DNA from: Topomyia yanbarensis
Lineage: Eukaryota; Arthropoda; Insecta; Diptera; Culicidae
Length of the DNA: 64,000 bases
NCBI RefSeq assembly: GCF_030247195.1
Contig: NC_080671.1
Span: 63,075,089-63,139,088, forward strand
Reading direction: 5' to 3'
The notes below the pieces were generated by a model. It was not told where the DNA came from. It made no database searches and saw only the letters and a list, made by a program, of their open reading frames with translations. Positions 1 through 9,548 of the stretch are shown piece by piece. Each line of letters begins with the position of its first letter. Within the stretch, counting starts at the first letter, position 1. Position numbers and translations under genes: made by a program.

Positions 1-107
1 TGGTAACACAGTAAAACCATTGCATAAACTGTTTGAGATCGAGTTCGCATTATGCCCGGAAATGTTCTGGATTAAGGTACCGTAAATGTTCCATTCGCTC
101 CCTAGAA

Positions 108-185
108 ACAATTGAGGTTTTATAGCCACTGATAAACCTTAGAATGCACTTGTAGCGCGCTATAAAACTTCAATCGTTACTTGGG
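108..185 (-). repeat. Dispersed GTTTTATAGC palindromic repeat, copy 1
   Basis: An 80-bp segment whose reverse complement closely matches 12403-12482. It shares the ends GTTTTATAGC and GCTATAAAAC and the core CTACAAGTGCA. A shorter, diverged copy lies at 49368-49430. The near-palindromic layout suggests a small MITE-like element. No target duplication was identified and no open frame is present. Confidence 0.6.
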
Positions 186-439
186 CGTCTCCATACTAAA
201 CCTTCTGACGTCAAACCCGCTTCCGGCGGTCAAGCCACCGGATCAACTCGCTGTGTTGCTCTCCTACCAACTCTCACCGCAGCATCTATGCTGTATGCTC
301 CAAATTCACCCCAGTATGTTTCGGAAACTCCCATCCAGCAACCGTTCATCTCTATCTTTATGTAGCCTTCTACGATTTCTCGAACTGTAAAAACGCGAAG
401 CGTGCAGATCCAACTTTTGCCGTTTACCGGTGACATCTT

Positions 440-1466
440 GATTCTGGGACCTGCCATTTCTTCCAAGTTTATTGGTTCGGTAGGATATCGCTCAGAGAAG
501 AGTTACCGCTTCTGTCGAATACAGAATTCGGTTGGGTCGTATCCGGAGAGTGTTTGTTGGAAAACCACGATCACAGTGATCCACGCAATAGCCAGTTCAG
601 TAATCCCTGCAAGATCAATGAATTGGTCAACCGATTCTGGCAGCTCGAAGAAGTCCTCGATGTACAGGGATGGTCTCTGTCCTTCGGGAAACATTTCGTG
701 TATATCAGTACCTGGAACTTCGACGGATGCTACATTGTCAAGCTTCCCAAGCGCGACGAACTGCTTTGGCAGTTGAAAGGCAACAAATACAGCGCCACCC
801 GTCGCTTCTTTTCTCTGGAACGCTCACTCGGTTCGAGTCTGGTTGACAAGGCGATGTACCAGCAGATCCACGAGTACGTGAGATTAGGACATATGCGAGA
901 AATTGGCCCCAATGAAATCGATATGCACCCGCAATACTTTTTTTCACACTACGCTGTGATGAAGCTCGATAGCCACCACTACAAAGCTTCGTACCGTGCC
1001 ACTCGAAGTTCGGTGTCTCGCTGAACCATGTTCTATTTCCAGGATACTCTCGGCAGACTTTGGTCCACCCCACCGACCAACCGCTGCAGCGCATTTTCTG
1101 GCGCAACGATCTTGAGGCTCCACTGAAGAGTCACCAGCTCCGCACCGTCACCTACGGCACAATCAGGGCCCCCGTTTCTGGCAACTAGGGTGCTGCGGAA
1201 GCTCTCCGATGATGAATGGCAAAATTTGCCACTGGCGGAGCCACAACTTCTACGTCGACAACTTACTGTCCGGTTCAGACGATGTTGTTCGGCGTTACCT
1301 GCAAACAGCTCATCGTAATGCTCGCTTGCGTAAGACTTCCTATCCGACAATGATCTTCGAGTTGCCAAGCTGTTTGTGATACCATTCCGAGAGATGCTCG
1401 ATTTGAGTCCTCTGTGACTGCCCTTGGCCTCCGCTGGGAGCCGTGGACCGGTTTCCTTTCATTCAA
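440..1466 (+). pseudogene. BEL/Pao pol: protease end and reverse transcriptase (broken)
   Basis: The conserved segment TEFGWVVSGECLLEN, typical of the region after the BEL/Pao aspartic protease, begins at about 520. The open frame at 554-1024 then carries LPKRDELLWQLKGNK, a short SLERSL helix and GHMREI, the fingers of the RT. The palm follows in a shifted frame (GVSLNHVL, then an RT segment with FYVDNLLSGSDD near 1250-1290). The usual metal-binding pair of YVDD is changed to DN. Several stops interrupt the frame between 1024 and 1466. It would have copied retrotransposon RNA in cytoplasmic particles; as it stands it is a fossil. Confidence 0.8.
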
Positions 1467-1545
1467 GGCGTCGAACTAGAAGAAATGAGCAAACGAACGA
1501 TCCTCTCTCAGATCAGTAATTCTTTTTTCAACCTCTAAGGTCTGA

Positions 1546-2150
1546 TTGGACCGGCTATTGTACAGGCGAAAATCATGCTGCAGTCTTTGGAAACTTCATC
1601 TCGACTGGAACACACCCGTGGTTAATGGATATGCTCACGAACGGCAGGAATTTCACCAGAAGCTTTCAGCACTTGTTCGCCTTCGAGTTTTACGTCCGGG
1701 TTACGATCATTTGGAGGTTCACGGGCTCAGCGATGCTTCGGAGTTTTTCTATGCGCATGCGATCGACACCTCCTGATGGCCCTTGTACAGTTCGTCTGTT
1801 GATTTCTAAGTTCGAGGTTTCTCCGATGTTGACTCAAACCATTCCACACCTCGAGTTATTCGCAGCTCCACTCCTGTCTAGACTTCTGAGACAACATATA
1901 TGTGGACCGATTCTTCCATAGTCCTGAACTAGATGTCTGTCCAACTCTATCGACATGAAAGACTTTGGTAGCCAATCGAGTGGCTGAAATCCAAGAGCTG
2001 ACACCTCACGCCGCTTGGAATCATGTCCCATCTGAAGACAATCCCGCCGATCTCGTTTCTTGAGGAATGCACCTCGATTAACTCATCACTGGTGCACTGT
2101 GGTGGAACGAACCGCAGTGGCTGAAACCAACATTCGCTCCTTGGCCAGCG
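1546..2150 (+). pseudogene. BEL/Pao pol: RNase H-like and connection region (broken)
   Basis: Two reading frames together give the BEL/Pao segment downstream of the RT. LDWNTPV and HGLSDASE are visible at 1600-1750, the latter being the RNase H start with its Asp. Next come SKFEVSPM and IPHLELFAAPLLSRLL at 1800-1890. A third frame at 1970-2150 gives [27 protein letters not shown] and ALWWNEPQWL, which precede the integrase in this family. Each junction needs a frameshift. The piece is collinear with the RT upstream and the integrase downstream, which supports one decayed element. Confidence 0.75.
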
Positions 2151-2439
2151 AAGTACGTCGTCGTAGCGAAACTACGCGCAGACCAACTGGAGGTCCGACA
2201 GACTACTGGCTTTCCAGTCGTAAGTGAAGAACCTCCAGCTACCTCTATCAGCTACTACATATCGGCATAATTCTTCGACGTTTCGCCAACAATTGCTCAA
2301 CCACAAGAATCACCAACCAATTCTTGTCGGCCCGTTGACGGCTCTTGATATTGATCGCACTCTGCACAATTTTGTCCGTCGCAAACAACAGCAGCACTTT
2401 ATCAATGAGATACGTGAGCTGAAAATAGTAAGAAAAAGG

Positions 2440-3130
2440 TAACCGTAAATCCAAACTACGGCATCTGCACCTGCAAAACGTGGTCTCTATTGTTCAGTCC
2501 TCGGGTTGCGCCACAATGCTGTCGATGAAAGACACCCGATCGTGCTCCCTAAACATCGTCTCATCAAGATGATCGCCACGAGAGAACACCACAAAACGCT
2601 CCATACCGGTCCAAGATTGCTACTCTCCTCGCCGCGTCCGAGATTCTGGCCTCTCGGCGGATGTAACTAAGATCGCAAAATTGTACACGGCTGCATGGTC
2701 TGCGCACGTACCAAACCGTTGTAATCTGCCATCTATTCGGGTCAACCAGAACCAGAATATTGGCGTTGACTTGGTTAGGTCAATGTACGCGAGAGCGTAA
2801 CTCCGGAGATTTTCATTCGTCAAATCCTACATCACCGTTTACGCATGTATGACTATCAAAGCCGTGTATTTGAACCTTCTGCCAGATCTGACCACCAGCT
2901 CATTCATTGTGAGCTTGCGAAGATTCATCCACTGCGGAGGAACACCTGTGCATATCTACTGTGGCTACTACGAGTTTCGTTGGAGCACAGCGAGAGCTGG
3001 ACGAATTCCGGACGCTGTGTCAAACTCAAAGATCACCAAGATGCAAGTGGCGAATTCGTTTGCTGACGACGGAATACAGTTTCACTTCTTCCCACTTCGC
3101 TCTCCCACATTCGGTGGAATCTGGTAAGCC
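2440..3130 (+). pseudogene. BEL/Pao integrase (broken)
   Basis: Integrase remnants in changing frames. RHPIVLPKHRLI and HHKTLHTGPRLLL (zinc-binding HHCC-type region) lie at about 2530-2620. The catalytic core follows with IGVDLVRSMYARA (about 2760), AVYLNLLPDLTTSSFI and RRFIHCGGTPVHIYCG (about 2850-2970), then SPTFGGIW at about 3100. The usual VHLE/SDN-type positions are degraded. It would have inserted the element's cDNA; it is now inactive. No env-like frame follows. Confidence 0.75.
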
Positions 3131-3923
3131 AGTATGAAGTCCGTGAAGACCCTTCTTACCTAGCCCTAAGAACAAGTGAACTAATCCTAGAATAATAAAA
3201 ATAAAAGGCAATTTAGCCTACTATTGAAACCATAAGCAGAAAAAGATTCTGCAAAAATCATGACTCAACTGTCAAACAACCGCAGCATAAACACACATAA
3301 AAATGAACATAAGAAACATGTAATAAAACAATTACATAATTAACTAAGGTAGAATCCCAGTTGAAATAGATTTCCTGTTAAGGGATCCACATTATAAATT
3401 AAATTAAAATTAAATACTGCTGACGGATGTTTACATTAAATTACAAAACAATATCATTAATTAAATATTTCGTTAAGCCTATGTTTAAAGTACTGTTTCA
3501 ATCAAGCCTTGAAGATGGTACGATTGTCGATTCTCTGCATGTCAAGTGGAAGTGCATTAAATTTGGCAGGGCCAATAAAAAGAATGCGCTTTTGGCCAAG
3601 GTTTGTGACTGCTCGAATGCGTTGCAAGTTACTATTTCGACGTGTTGAACGAGAATGTGTTAAGTTAGAAAGACGCAATCGTTCAAATCGGTCACAAAAA
3701 TTTATTTTCGGTTTTCAAAATCCCAGTTCCCCGTAAACCCGATCAGGTCAAGATAGCAAAAAATGAACTTATAAAATTTCTTCGAAGATAAGTAACCTCC
3801 AAATTTTACGATTTCGAAATTATTTTCACGTGACCAAAGAAAATAGTTTTCAAACAATAATTACACTTTGAAAGTGACTGGTGGTGGTTAGCTATTGTCG
3901 TCCGCGTCCCTTATGACCTATTT
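3131..3923. other. AT-rich stretch without recognised gene
   Basis: Low-complexity AT-rich DNA, possibly including the unrecognised tail or LTR of the BEL/Pao element. Two short overlapping frames at 3427-3736 show no motif. I see nothing else here. Confidence 0.5.
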
Positions 3924-3927
3924 TTAA

Positions 3928-4020
3928 CCCTCCGGAAGTCGCGCAAATCGCAAACTGAGCGAGCAGGCGCTGGTGCGCTAACACAGTTTCGCTAGCTTTT
4001 TAGAACAGACTGCCGGAAGG
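3928..4020. mobile_element. 93-bp piggyBac-like MITE with TTAA duplication
   Basis: TTAA at 3924-3927 is followed by CCCTCCGGAAGTC. The far end is CTGCCGGAAGG followed by TTAA at 4021-4024. Read inwards, the two ends agree at 16 of 18 positions including TTAA. The TTAA duplication is diagnostic of the piggyBac superfamily. At 93 bp it has no coding capacity and would need a transposase in trans. Its ends resemble but are not identical to those of the piggyBac at 37865-40856 (CCCTCTAG). Confidence 0.75.
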
Positions 4021-4024
4021 TTAA

Positions 4025-4760
4025 AAAGTGATTCGTCAACAGTGCTCTCTTCGAAAATGAACCACCTCGGTTGTGTAACTATTTTTTACGATTCTACTTT
4101 AATGGAAAAATAATGAAGCAGTCCTCATTTTGTTATATTCAGTGCTTTGAATTGATGACATTGTAAGGGGACATGTATCCGCCGGTTGATGCCAATCGAG
4201 CTGACATTTCTTTAGACTGGCAAACTAATTTCTTTGTTTGTTTAGTGTTTATTTGACTAACTAGAAAACTAATCCATTGGGTATTCAATGCGCGTGGGGA
4301 ATACGTATGGTCTTGTCTGAGTGAACGATGACTTTTGAATTATGTGTGAGGGTTGAGAATTGACAATTGACAAGAACAATTCAAAACCAATTACCAATTG
4401 GTGGTAATCATATCAACATGATGAACAAAAGTTTTTAAGTCATGTTCAATGGTATACTTTAGTCCATTAAATAGTCAATCGATTATAGTAATTCTGCTCA
4501 TTATATTTAGTACTATCATAAGCTTTGAAGTAGTACCTGCACTATATTATTGTCATATTTCCATATTTCTTCACGAGTATAATATATATGTTGATGCAAA
4601 AGGTCACAAGTTAATTTCTTTTCGATCTTATTATCTCCAATTTTGCTCTATTAATTAGCGTAAAGAAACCAGCCACCGAATATTCGACAAACCAAGTTAA
4701 AGTTCATGCTCACTTTATAAATACCGTTTAAAATGCGCCTCACACGAAAAAAAAAAATCC
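4025..4760. other. AT-rich intergenic DNA, nothing recognised
   Basis: AT-rich sequence with one short open frame (4449-4658) rich in Ile, Tyr and Ser and without recognisable motifs. I see no terminal repeats or RNA gene. Confidence 0.4.
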
Positions 4761-4769
4761 TTTCATGGG

Positions 4770-5460
4770 ACCCATGAACAAGAAACCACGAATACGTGAA
4801 CTAAACGATTTACGAAAATAGTGATCGAGTTTCTGAAATTATGGATAATGACGCCCGTATTCATGAAACTATGCGTGTTTTCAAAAAACTTGTTCGCGCA
4901 AAAATGTACGTAGCGTTACACTGCAAGTTTTGGTTGGGTTACTTTGGTTGTTCCCTGGACATGTTTAGTTTTGTTATGATTCTTGACCATACTTTGGGAA
5001 TACACTGGTTTGTAGCAAATCAACTAAAACGATGTTCATGATTTTAGGAGCTTAGTCGCGATTTTCGTAATTATCCATCACGTTATTGTGATATTTCATT
5101 CACCTGTTTAATATCGAATTTTTTCCGGTAGAGTAGCACGATTTATGTTCATGGTTTCAGAGCTTTAGTCACGACATTAGTAATTTAAATTCACGTTTTC
5201 GTGCTATTTTATTCACGAGATTCGTGTTGAATTTTTGTGCCGGGTGCGATTCCCGTAATTTATCGTGATATTTTGGTTACAAGTAGAGTGATTTGTGTTC
5301 ATGATTTCAGGAGCATAGTCACGATTTTTAATATTTTAGTCGCGAGTAGTGTAATTTATGTTCATGATTTCAGGATCTTAGTCAGGTTTTTCGTAATTCA
5401 TATGCACGTTATCGTAATATTTTGTTCTTGATCTCACGTTCGAATTTGAAACGTGGAGTG
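4770..5460. repeat. TCACG-rich degenerate tandem array 1
   Basis: A loosely repeated unit begins with TGTTCATGATTTCAGGAGC or a variant at about 5033, 5147, 5297 and 5361, followed each time by TTAGTCACGATTTT-like and CACGTTATCGTGATA-like segments. Units are roughly 65-150 bp and strongly diverged. TCACG and CGTGA motifs recur on both strands. In reverse complement the unit resembles the array at 5800-6400, so the pair could be the arms of an old foldback structure. Confidence 0.55.
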
Positions 5461-5799
5461 ATGTGACAATATGATTTGATTCATAAAAGCGTGACTGATT
5501 CGCGGTATCATGTTTTGTGAACTATATCACAAACACAATTTTTGGCTTTATAATATATTCATTGCGGTTTTCGTTTTCTGTCCAGACATCACATTGTACC
5601 TTATCGAATAATAAATAATGTTAGAGCTCCTATTAGTTTTCTCATATCTGCTGCTCGCACCTATAACTAGTCGCTATAGACTGGACATAACTATGATATT
5701 TCATGACAAAACCCAAATTTTGTAAAATAGCTCACGTGAAAATGTGCAGAGTTGCATGAGATTGGAAATGATTATGGACGTCTTCTAAATATCACAAGC
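5461..5799. other. Spacer between the two TCACG-rich arrays
   Basis: AT-rich sequence without open frames or terminal repeats. It may be the centre of a degenerate inverted structure. Confidence 0.35.
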
Positions 5800-6403
5800 A
5801 CTCGTGATGGATCGTGAATCATGTACTGCGAGTCATGAACCAGTTCACGAATTCATGAATAATATTTTATGATTTCGTGAACCAGTTCACGACCACATGA
5901 ACGATATTTTAGGATTTCGTGAACTATTTCACGGTCACACATGGTCAGGTGTGACTATTATATGACTATTGTATTAGGAATCGTGAGCAAGTTCACGTAT
6001 CTACGAATATGATTTAATGATTTTGTGAACTATTTCACGAGCACGCAAGGTCAGTCGCTAAGAAGCATAAAGCAGTTCAAGTATACATGGATAATATTTT
6101 TCAATTTTGCGAACTATTGCACGAGCTCGAATGGTAAGCCGTGACTAGGAATCATGAACTAGCTCACGAATACATAAAAATTATTTCATGGTTTTATGCT
6201 ATTTCATGAGAATGAATGGTGAGTTGTGACAAATTCGTTAGATATCACGAATCAGTTCACGTATACATGAATAACATTTTGTGATTTTGTGAACTCAAGA
6301 GCAAGGATATTGAGTCGTGACTGATGATTGAAAGGATTCATGAATAATATTCTGGATTTCATGAAATAGCGGATTATAAAATATGTTTTGATTCTGTGAA
6401 CTA
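5800..6403. repeat. GTGAACTAGTTCACG-rich degenerate tandem array 2
   Basis: About six units of roughly 85-95 bp begin near 5829, 5877, 5978, 6062, 6148 and 6242. Each has a variant of CGTGAACTAGTTCACG, then TACATGAATAATATTTT, then GATTTTGTGAACTATTTCACG, then a TGGTNAGNCGTGAC-like end. Array-like sequence resumes at about 10970-11040 (TTATGAATCAGTTTACG) and again at 11225-11275 (GTGAACTAGTTCACG). The LINE and SINE between them therefore inserted into this array. Confidence 0.65.
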
Positions 6404-6518
6404 TTTATTTATTTATTTCGTCAATCTATGTAGACTACAGATTTCCTTAATTACTAATGTGTATATTTCGTGAATTTAGTATAAATGAAGCAATTTCGGC
6501 TTTTACAGAATCATCCTC

Positions 6519-9500
6519 TTACGCGTTAGAATTTCTTTTGTGTATAAAATATTGCTTTAGTTTCAGTTTAGACATTGTAAAATCAATTGAGTCGCAATAG
6601 TGATTATAAATAGACATCATTCGATTTATGGGGCTATATTTTGCATAGTTTGTGCGAAAAGGAGTTATTGAAAATATACTTCGATTTCGTAGCTGTCGTG
6701 AAGGTGCATAAAAGTTCAATTTGGATAAAATTTCAGCTGAATCGATACGATGCGAAACGATATTATTAATGAATGAGAGCATTGCAAATTCGCGACGCTC
6801 GTTTAATGTTTGAATATTGATAAGCAAGCAGCGTGCTTCATAAGATGGCAGAGGGAATGCTGTCCATCCTAATTTACGAAGGGCAAATAATAAAAACTGT
6901 TTTTGTACCGATTCTATTCGTTCTTCATGTCTGCTTGAAAAAGGGCACCAAATAATACTGCAATATTCCAATATCGACCTAACATATGCAATATATAATA
7001 TTTTTATTGTATAAGGATCTTCAAAATGATATCTAAAGCGTTTTATAAAACTGAGCATGTTGTTAGCTTTGTGTATAATTGTGTTATAATGATCAATAAA
7101 ATTTAACTTTGAATCTAATATAACACCTAAATCCCTAATTCTTTCACACTTTACTACAGTCTGATTTCCTAAGGTAATCTCAACATTCGGTGTTTGTCGT
7201 TTTCGACTAAAGGTTATTGAATTACACTTTTTCACGTTCAGTTGTAAGAGGCTTTTTTGACACCACATGTGGAAAATTTGTATTTCGTTTTGAAATGTAT
7301 TAATATCCTCGGCATTTCTTATCTCCAAATAAAGTTTCATATCGTCTGCATAAATTAGTATTTTCAGTTTTTTGAGAATGAAGGAGATATCGTTCACGTA
7401 TAAAATAAACAATAGAGGGCCTAAATGAGAGCCTTGTGGAACTCCTGAGGTGACTTTAATTGGATTAGATTGCTTTCCTTTAAATTTAATTATTTGCTGA
7501 CGTTCGGAGAGGTATGATTCTAACCATGTAAGTAGCCCAGGCTCAATGCCGATCTTTGTCAATTTATAAAGTAACATTGGGATGTCAATGCGATCAAATG
7601 CTTTACTAAAGTCTGTATAAAGTGCCTCCACGTAGTTTCCATTATCCATTGCAATCAGTGTATAATTAATAAATTCTAGTAAGTTTGTTGAGGTCGAACG
7701 ACCTTTGAAGAAGCCATGCTGGAGGTTGGAAATTCTGTTTTTTATTTGAAGAAATATTTTTTCGTTAATGATTGATTCGAAAAGTTTCGGAATACAGGAG
7801 ATTATGGCTATCCCACGATAATTACGTACGTCAGATTTTTTGCCAGATTTATATATAGGCACTAAAAAAGATTTTTTCCATATTTTAGGGAACTGTCCAG
7901 ATTGCAAAGACATATTAAACAGCCAGAACAATGGGGCAGTTAACTCGGTTGCTAGGTTTTTCATAAATAATGGTGGGATTCCATCAGGGCCAGAACCTTT
8001 TGATACATCTAAATGTTTTAGAGAATTGAAAATGTCTTCGACTATGACATGATTGACACTAATATCCAAAGGAAAATCGGGAAGAAAAGCGAAGTAATCG
8101 CGATCACGGTCTTGTTCAGAAAAAGTCGTATATATTTCTTGGAAGAATGTTGCAAATAGGTTGCAGATTTCTTCCGAGCTATCACGTACGTTGTCATCCA
8201 AGTGCATTGTTGATGGGAAATTGTCTGATTTTAATTTAGTTTTGACGTAGTTGAAAAAATTCTTTGGACAAGATTTGATCTGCTGTTCCGTTTTTGAGTT
8301 ATAATCCGCAAGTGCAGAATCTATGGCCATATTTAGTTTATCGCAAATGTCGAAATATTTTTCCAAGTTCTCATTATTTTGGTTTTTCTTATATAGCTTA
8401 TGGGCTTTTTGCTTCCTATTTTTCAAACTCCTAATTTGTCTATTATACCAAACGGGATGCTTCGAGTTGCCGTGTCGTCTTTTTTTCTTAATAGGCACCT
8501 CTTCATAAATTATCTTGAAAATAATTTTGTAAAATACGTCCACTGCGGTTACAATATTTCCTTCATTTCTAAGGCTATTTTGCCAGTCGACACTACTTAG
8601 CTTCCGCCTAATATTGTCATAATTGGCTTTATGGTATTCAAAGACTTCCTCAAAGTCACAATCGCTGGATTTTTGAATTTCATGGATGAATAAGGAAAAT
8701 TCAATAGCAGTATGAAATGCTTCATTTTTCCACAAAGGAGTTAGAGATTCAGATACACAGAAGTCTTCCTGAATGTTTGTAAATAAAAGATCGAGATAGC
8801 AATTCTGTCGATTTTTTACGTGATTTATTTGATTTAGTCCTATGCTAGCAGTTTTATCGAAAATATACTGCAATGTTTCGTTTTCTCCCACGACTGGGAT
8901 TAAAATATGTTCGTTTTCAGAGTCCGGAATAAAATCTGCGTTGCGTTGGTTAAAGTCTCCGTAAATGTGAACTTTAACCTCGGCTGGGAGTTCAGATAAA
9001 ATTTGTTCAGCAATTTGGAAAAAAGCTTCGTACGATGTTATATTAGCATGCTCTGGTGGGAAATATACAGAGGCAAAAATATGCATTTCGCCGGCAATGT
9101 TTGATTTAACCCACACATGTTCAAATTCTTTAAACTTCACTGTGACTAGAATTTCTGAATTAAATTGAGCCGAAATACCCACAAGAACTCCCCCGCCAGA
9201 CTTCTTTTGAGATTCGTGAAGATTTCGATCGTCTCTGAATACATTAAAGCCACTGCCGAAAATTTCTTCACTTTTTACGCTATCGTCCCAGCTAGTTTCA
9301 GTTCCTAATATAACCAAAAATGACGAACCTAATATACGTTTATGAATTTCTGCCATTTTGGCTGGACTTTTCATCCTATTAAAATTTTGACAATACATTA
9401 ATAATTCTGTCGCAGTCTTTTTTGTATTGGAAAGTCTACCATCATTATCTAATTCTTGGAAAACACTGTGCTCAACAGCAAACTCGTCTTTTTCTTCTTC

Positions 9501-9548
9501 TAAGGAAAGTGTCGAAACTACCGAAAACACGAATGTTGAAAGCGGCAT
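6519..9548 (-). CDS. CR1-type ORF2: endonuclease and reverse transcriptase
   Basis: A 1009-residue protein that nicks target DNA and primes reverse transcription of the LINE RNA in the nucleus. The endonuclease is at about 50-285: N55 (CQNFN), E84 (GTETSW), VFRDDR, SGGGVLVG, D198 and N200 (YGDFNQRN), YLDLLFTN, and H279. The Asp that often precedes this His in the family is Phe here. The RT is at about 505-770: GPDGIPP, SCIPKLFE, QHGFFKGRST, catalytic D646 in YTDFSKAFD, SGVPQGSHLGPLLF and YADD at 733-736. The C-terminus ends in the CR1-like region with RTNYAKYSPINR. The start is an ATG at 9548, which overlaps the end of ORF1 by 31 bp in another frame. No stop or frameshift is present. The usual length for the family is about 900-1050 residues. 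Confidence 0.9.
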   Translation of the reverse strand: MPLSTFVFSVVSTLSLEEEKDEFAVEHSVFQELDNDGRLSNTKKTATELLMYCQNFNRMKSPAKMAEIHKRILGSSFLVILGTETSWDDSVKSEEIFGSGFNVFRDDRNLHESQKKSGGGVLVGISAQFNSEILVTVKFKEFEHVWVKSNIAGEMHIFASVYFPPEHANITSYEAFFQIAEQILSELPAEVKVHIYGDFNQRNADFIPDSENEHILIPVVGENETLQYIFDKTASIGLNQINHVKNRQNCYLDLLFTNIQEDFCVSESLTPLWKNEAFHTAIEFSLFIHEIQKSSDCDFEEVFEYHKANYDNIRRKLSSVDWQNSLRNEGNIVTAVDVFYKIIFKIIYEEVPIKKKRRHGNSKHPVWYNRQIRSLKNRKQKAHKLYKKNQNNENLEKYFDICDKLNMAIDSALADYNSKTEQQIKSCPKNFFNYVKTKLKSDNFPSTMHLDDNVRDSSEEICNLFATFFQEIYTTFSEQDRDRDYFAFLPDFPLDISVNHVIVEDIFNSLKHLDVSKGSGPDGIPPLFMKNLATELTAPLFWLFNMSLQSGQFPKIWKKSFLVPIYKSGKKSDVRNYRGIAIISCIPKLFESIINEKIFLQIKNRISNLQHGFFKGRSTSTNLLEFINYTLIAMDNGNYVEALYTDFSKAFDRIDIPMLLYKLTKIGIEPGLLTWLESYLSERQQIIKFKGKQSNPIKVTSGVPQGSHLGPLLFILYVNDISFILKKLKILIYADDMKLYLEIRNAEDINTFQNEIQIFHMWCQKSLLQLNVKKCNSITFSRKRQTPNVEITLGNQTVVKCERIRDLGVILDSKLNFIDHYNTIIHKANNMLSFIKRFRYHFEDPYTIKILYIAYVRSILEYCSIIWCPFSSRHEERIESVQKQFLLFALRKLGWTAFPLPSYEARCLLINIQTLNERREFAMLSFINNIVSHRIDSAEILSKLNFYAPSRQLRNRSIFSITPFRTNYAKYSPINRMMSIYNHYCDSIDFTMSKLKLKQYFIHKRNSNA

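Larger units (their letters stand above)
400..3130 (+). mobile_element. Degenerate BEL/Pao LTR retrotransposon, pol region
   Basis: A broken pol gene of the BEL/Pao type. In order there are a protease-to-RT linker, an RT with a YVDN variant of YVDD, an RNase H-like linker and an integrase remnant. Each piece is in a different frame, with stops between them. No gag and no LTR could be recognised on either side. The left edge may lie outside the window, and the right edge fades at about 3130, just after the integrase motif SPTFGGIW. The copy is old and cannot be autonomous. The family assignment rests on remembered conserved BEL/Pao segments, not on a database search. Confidence 0.8.
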
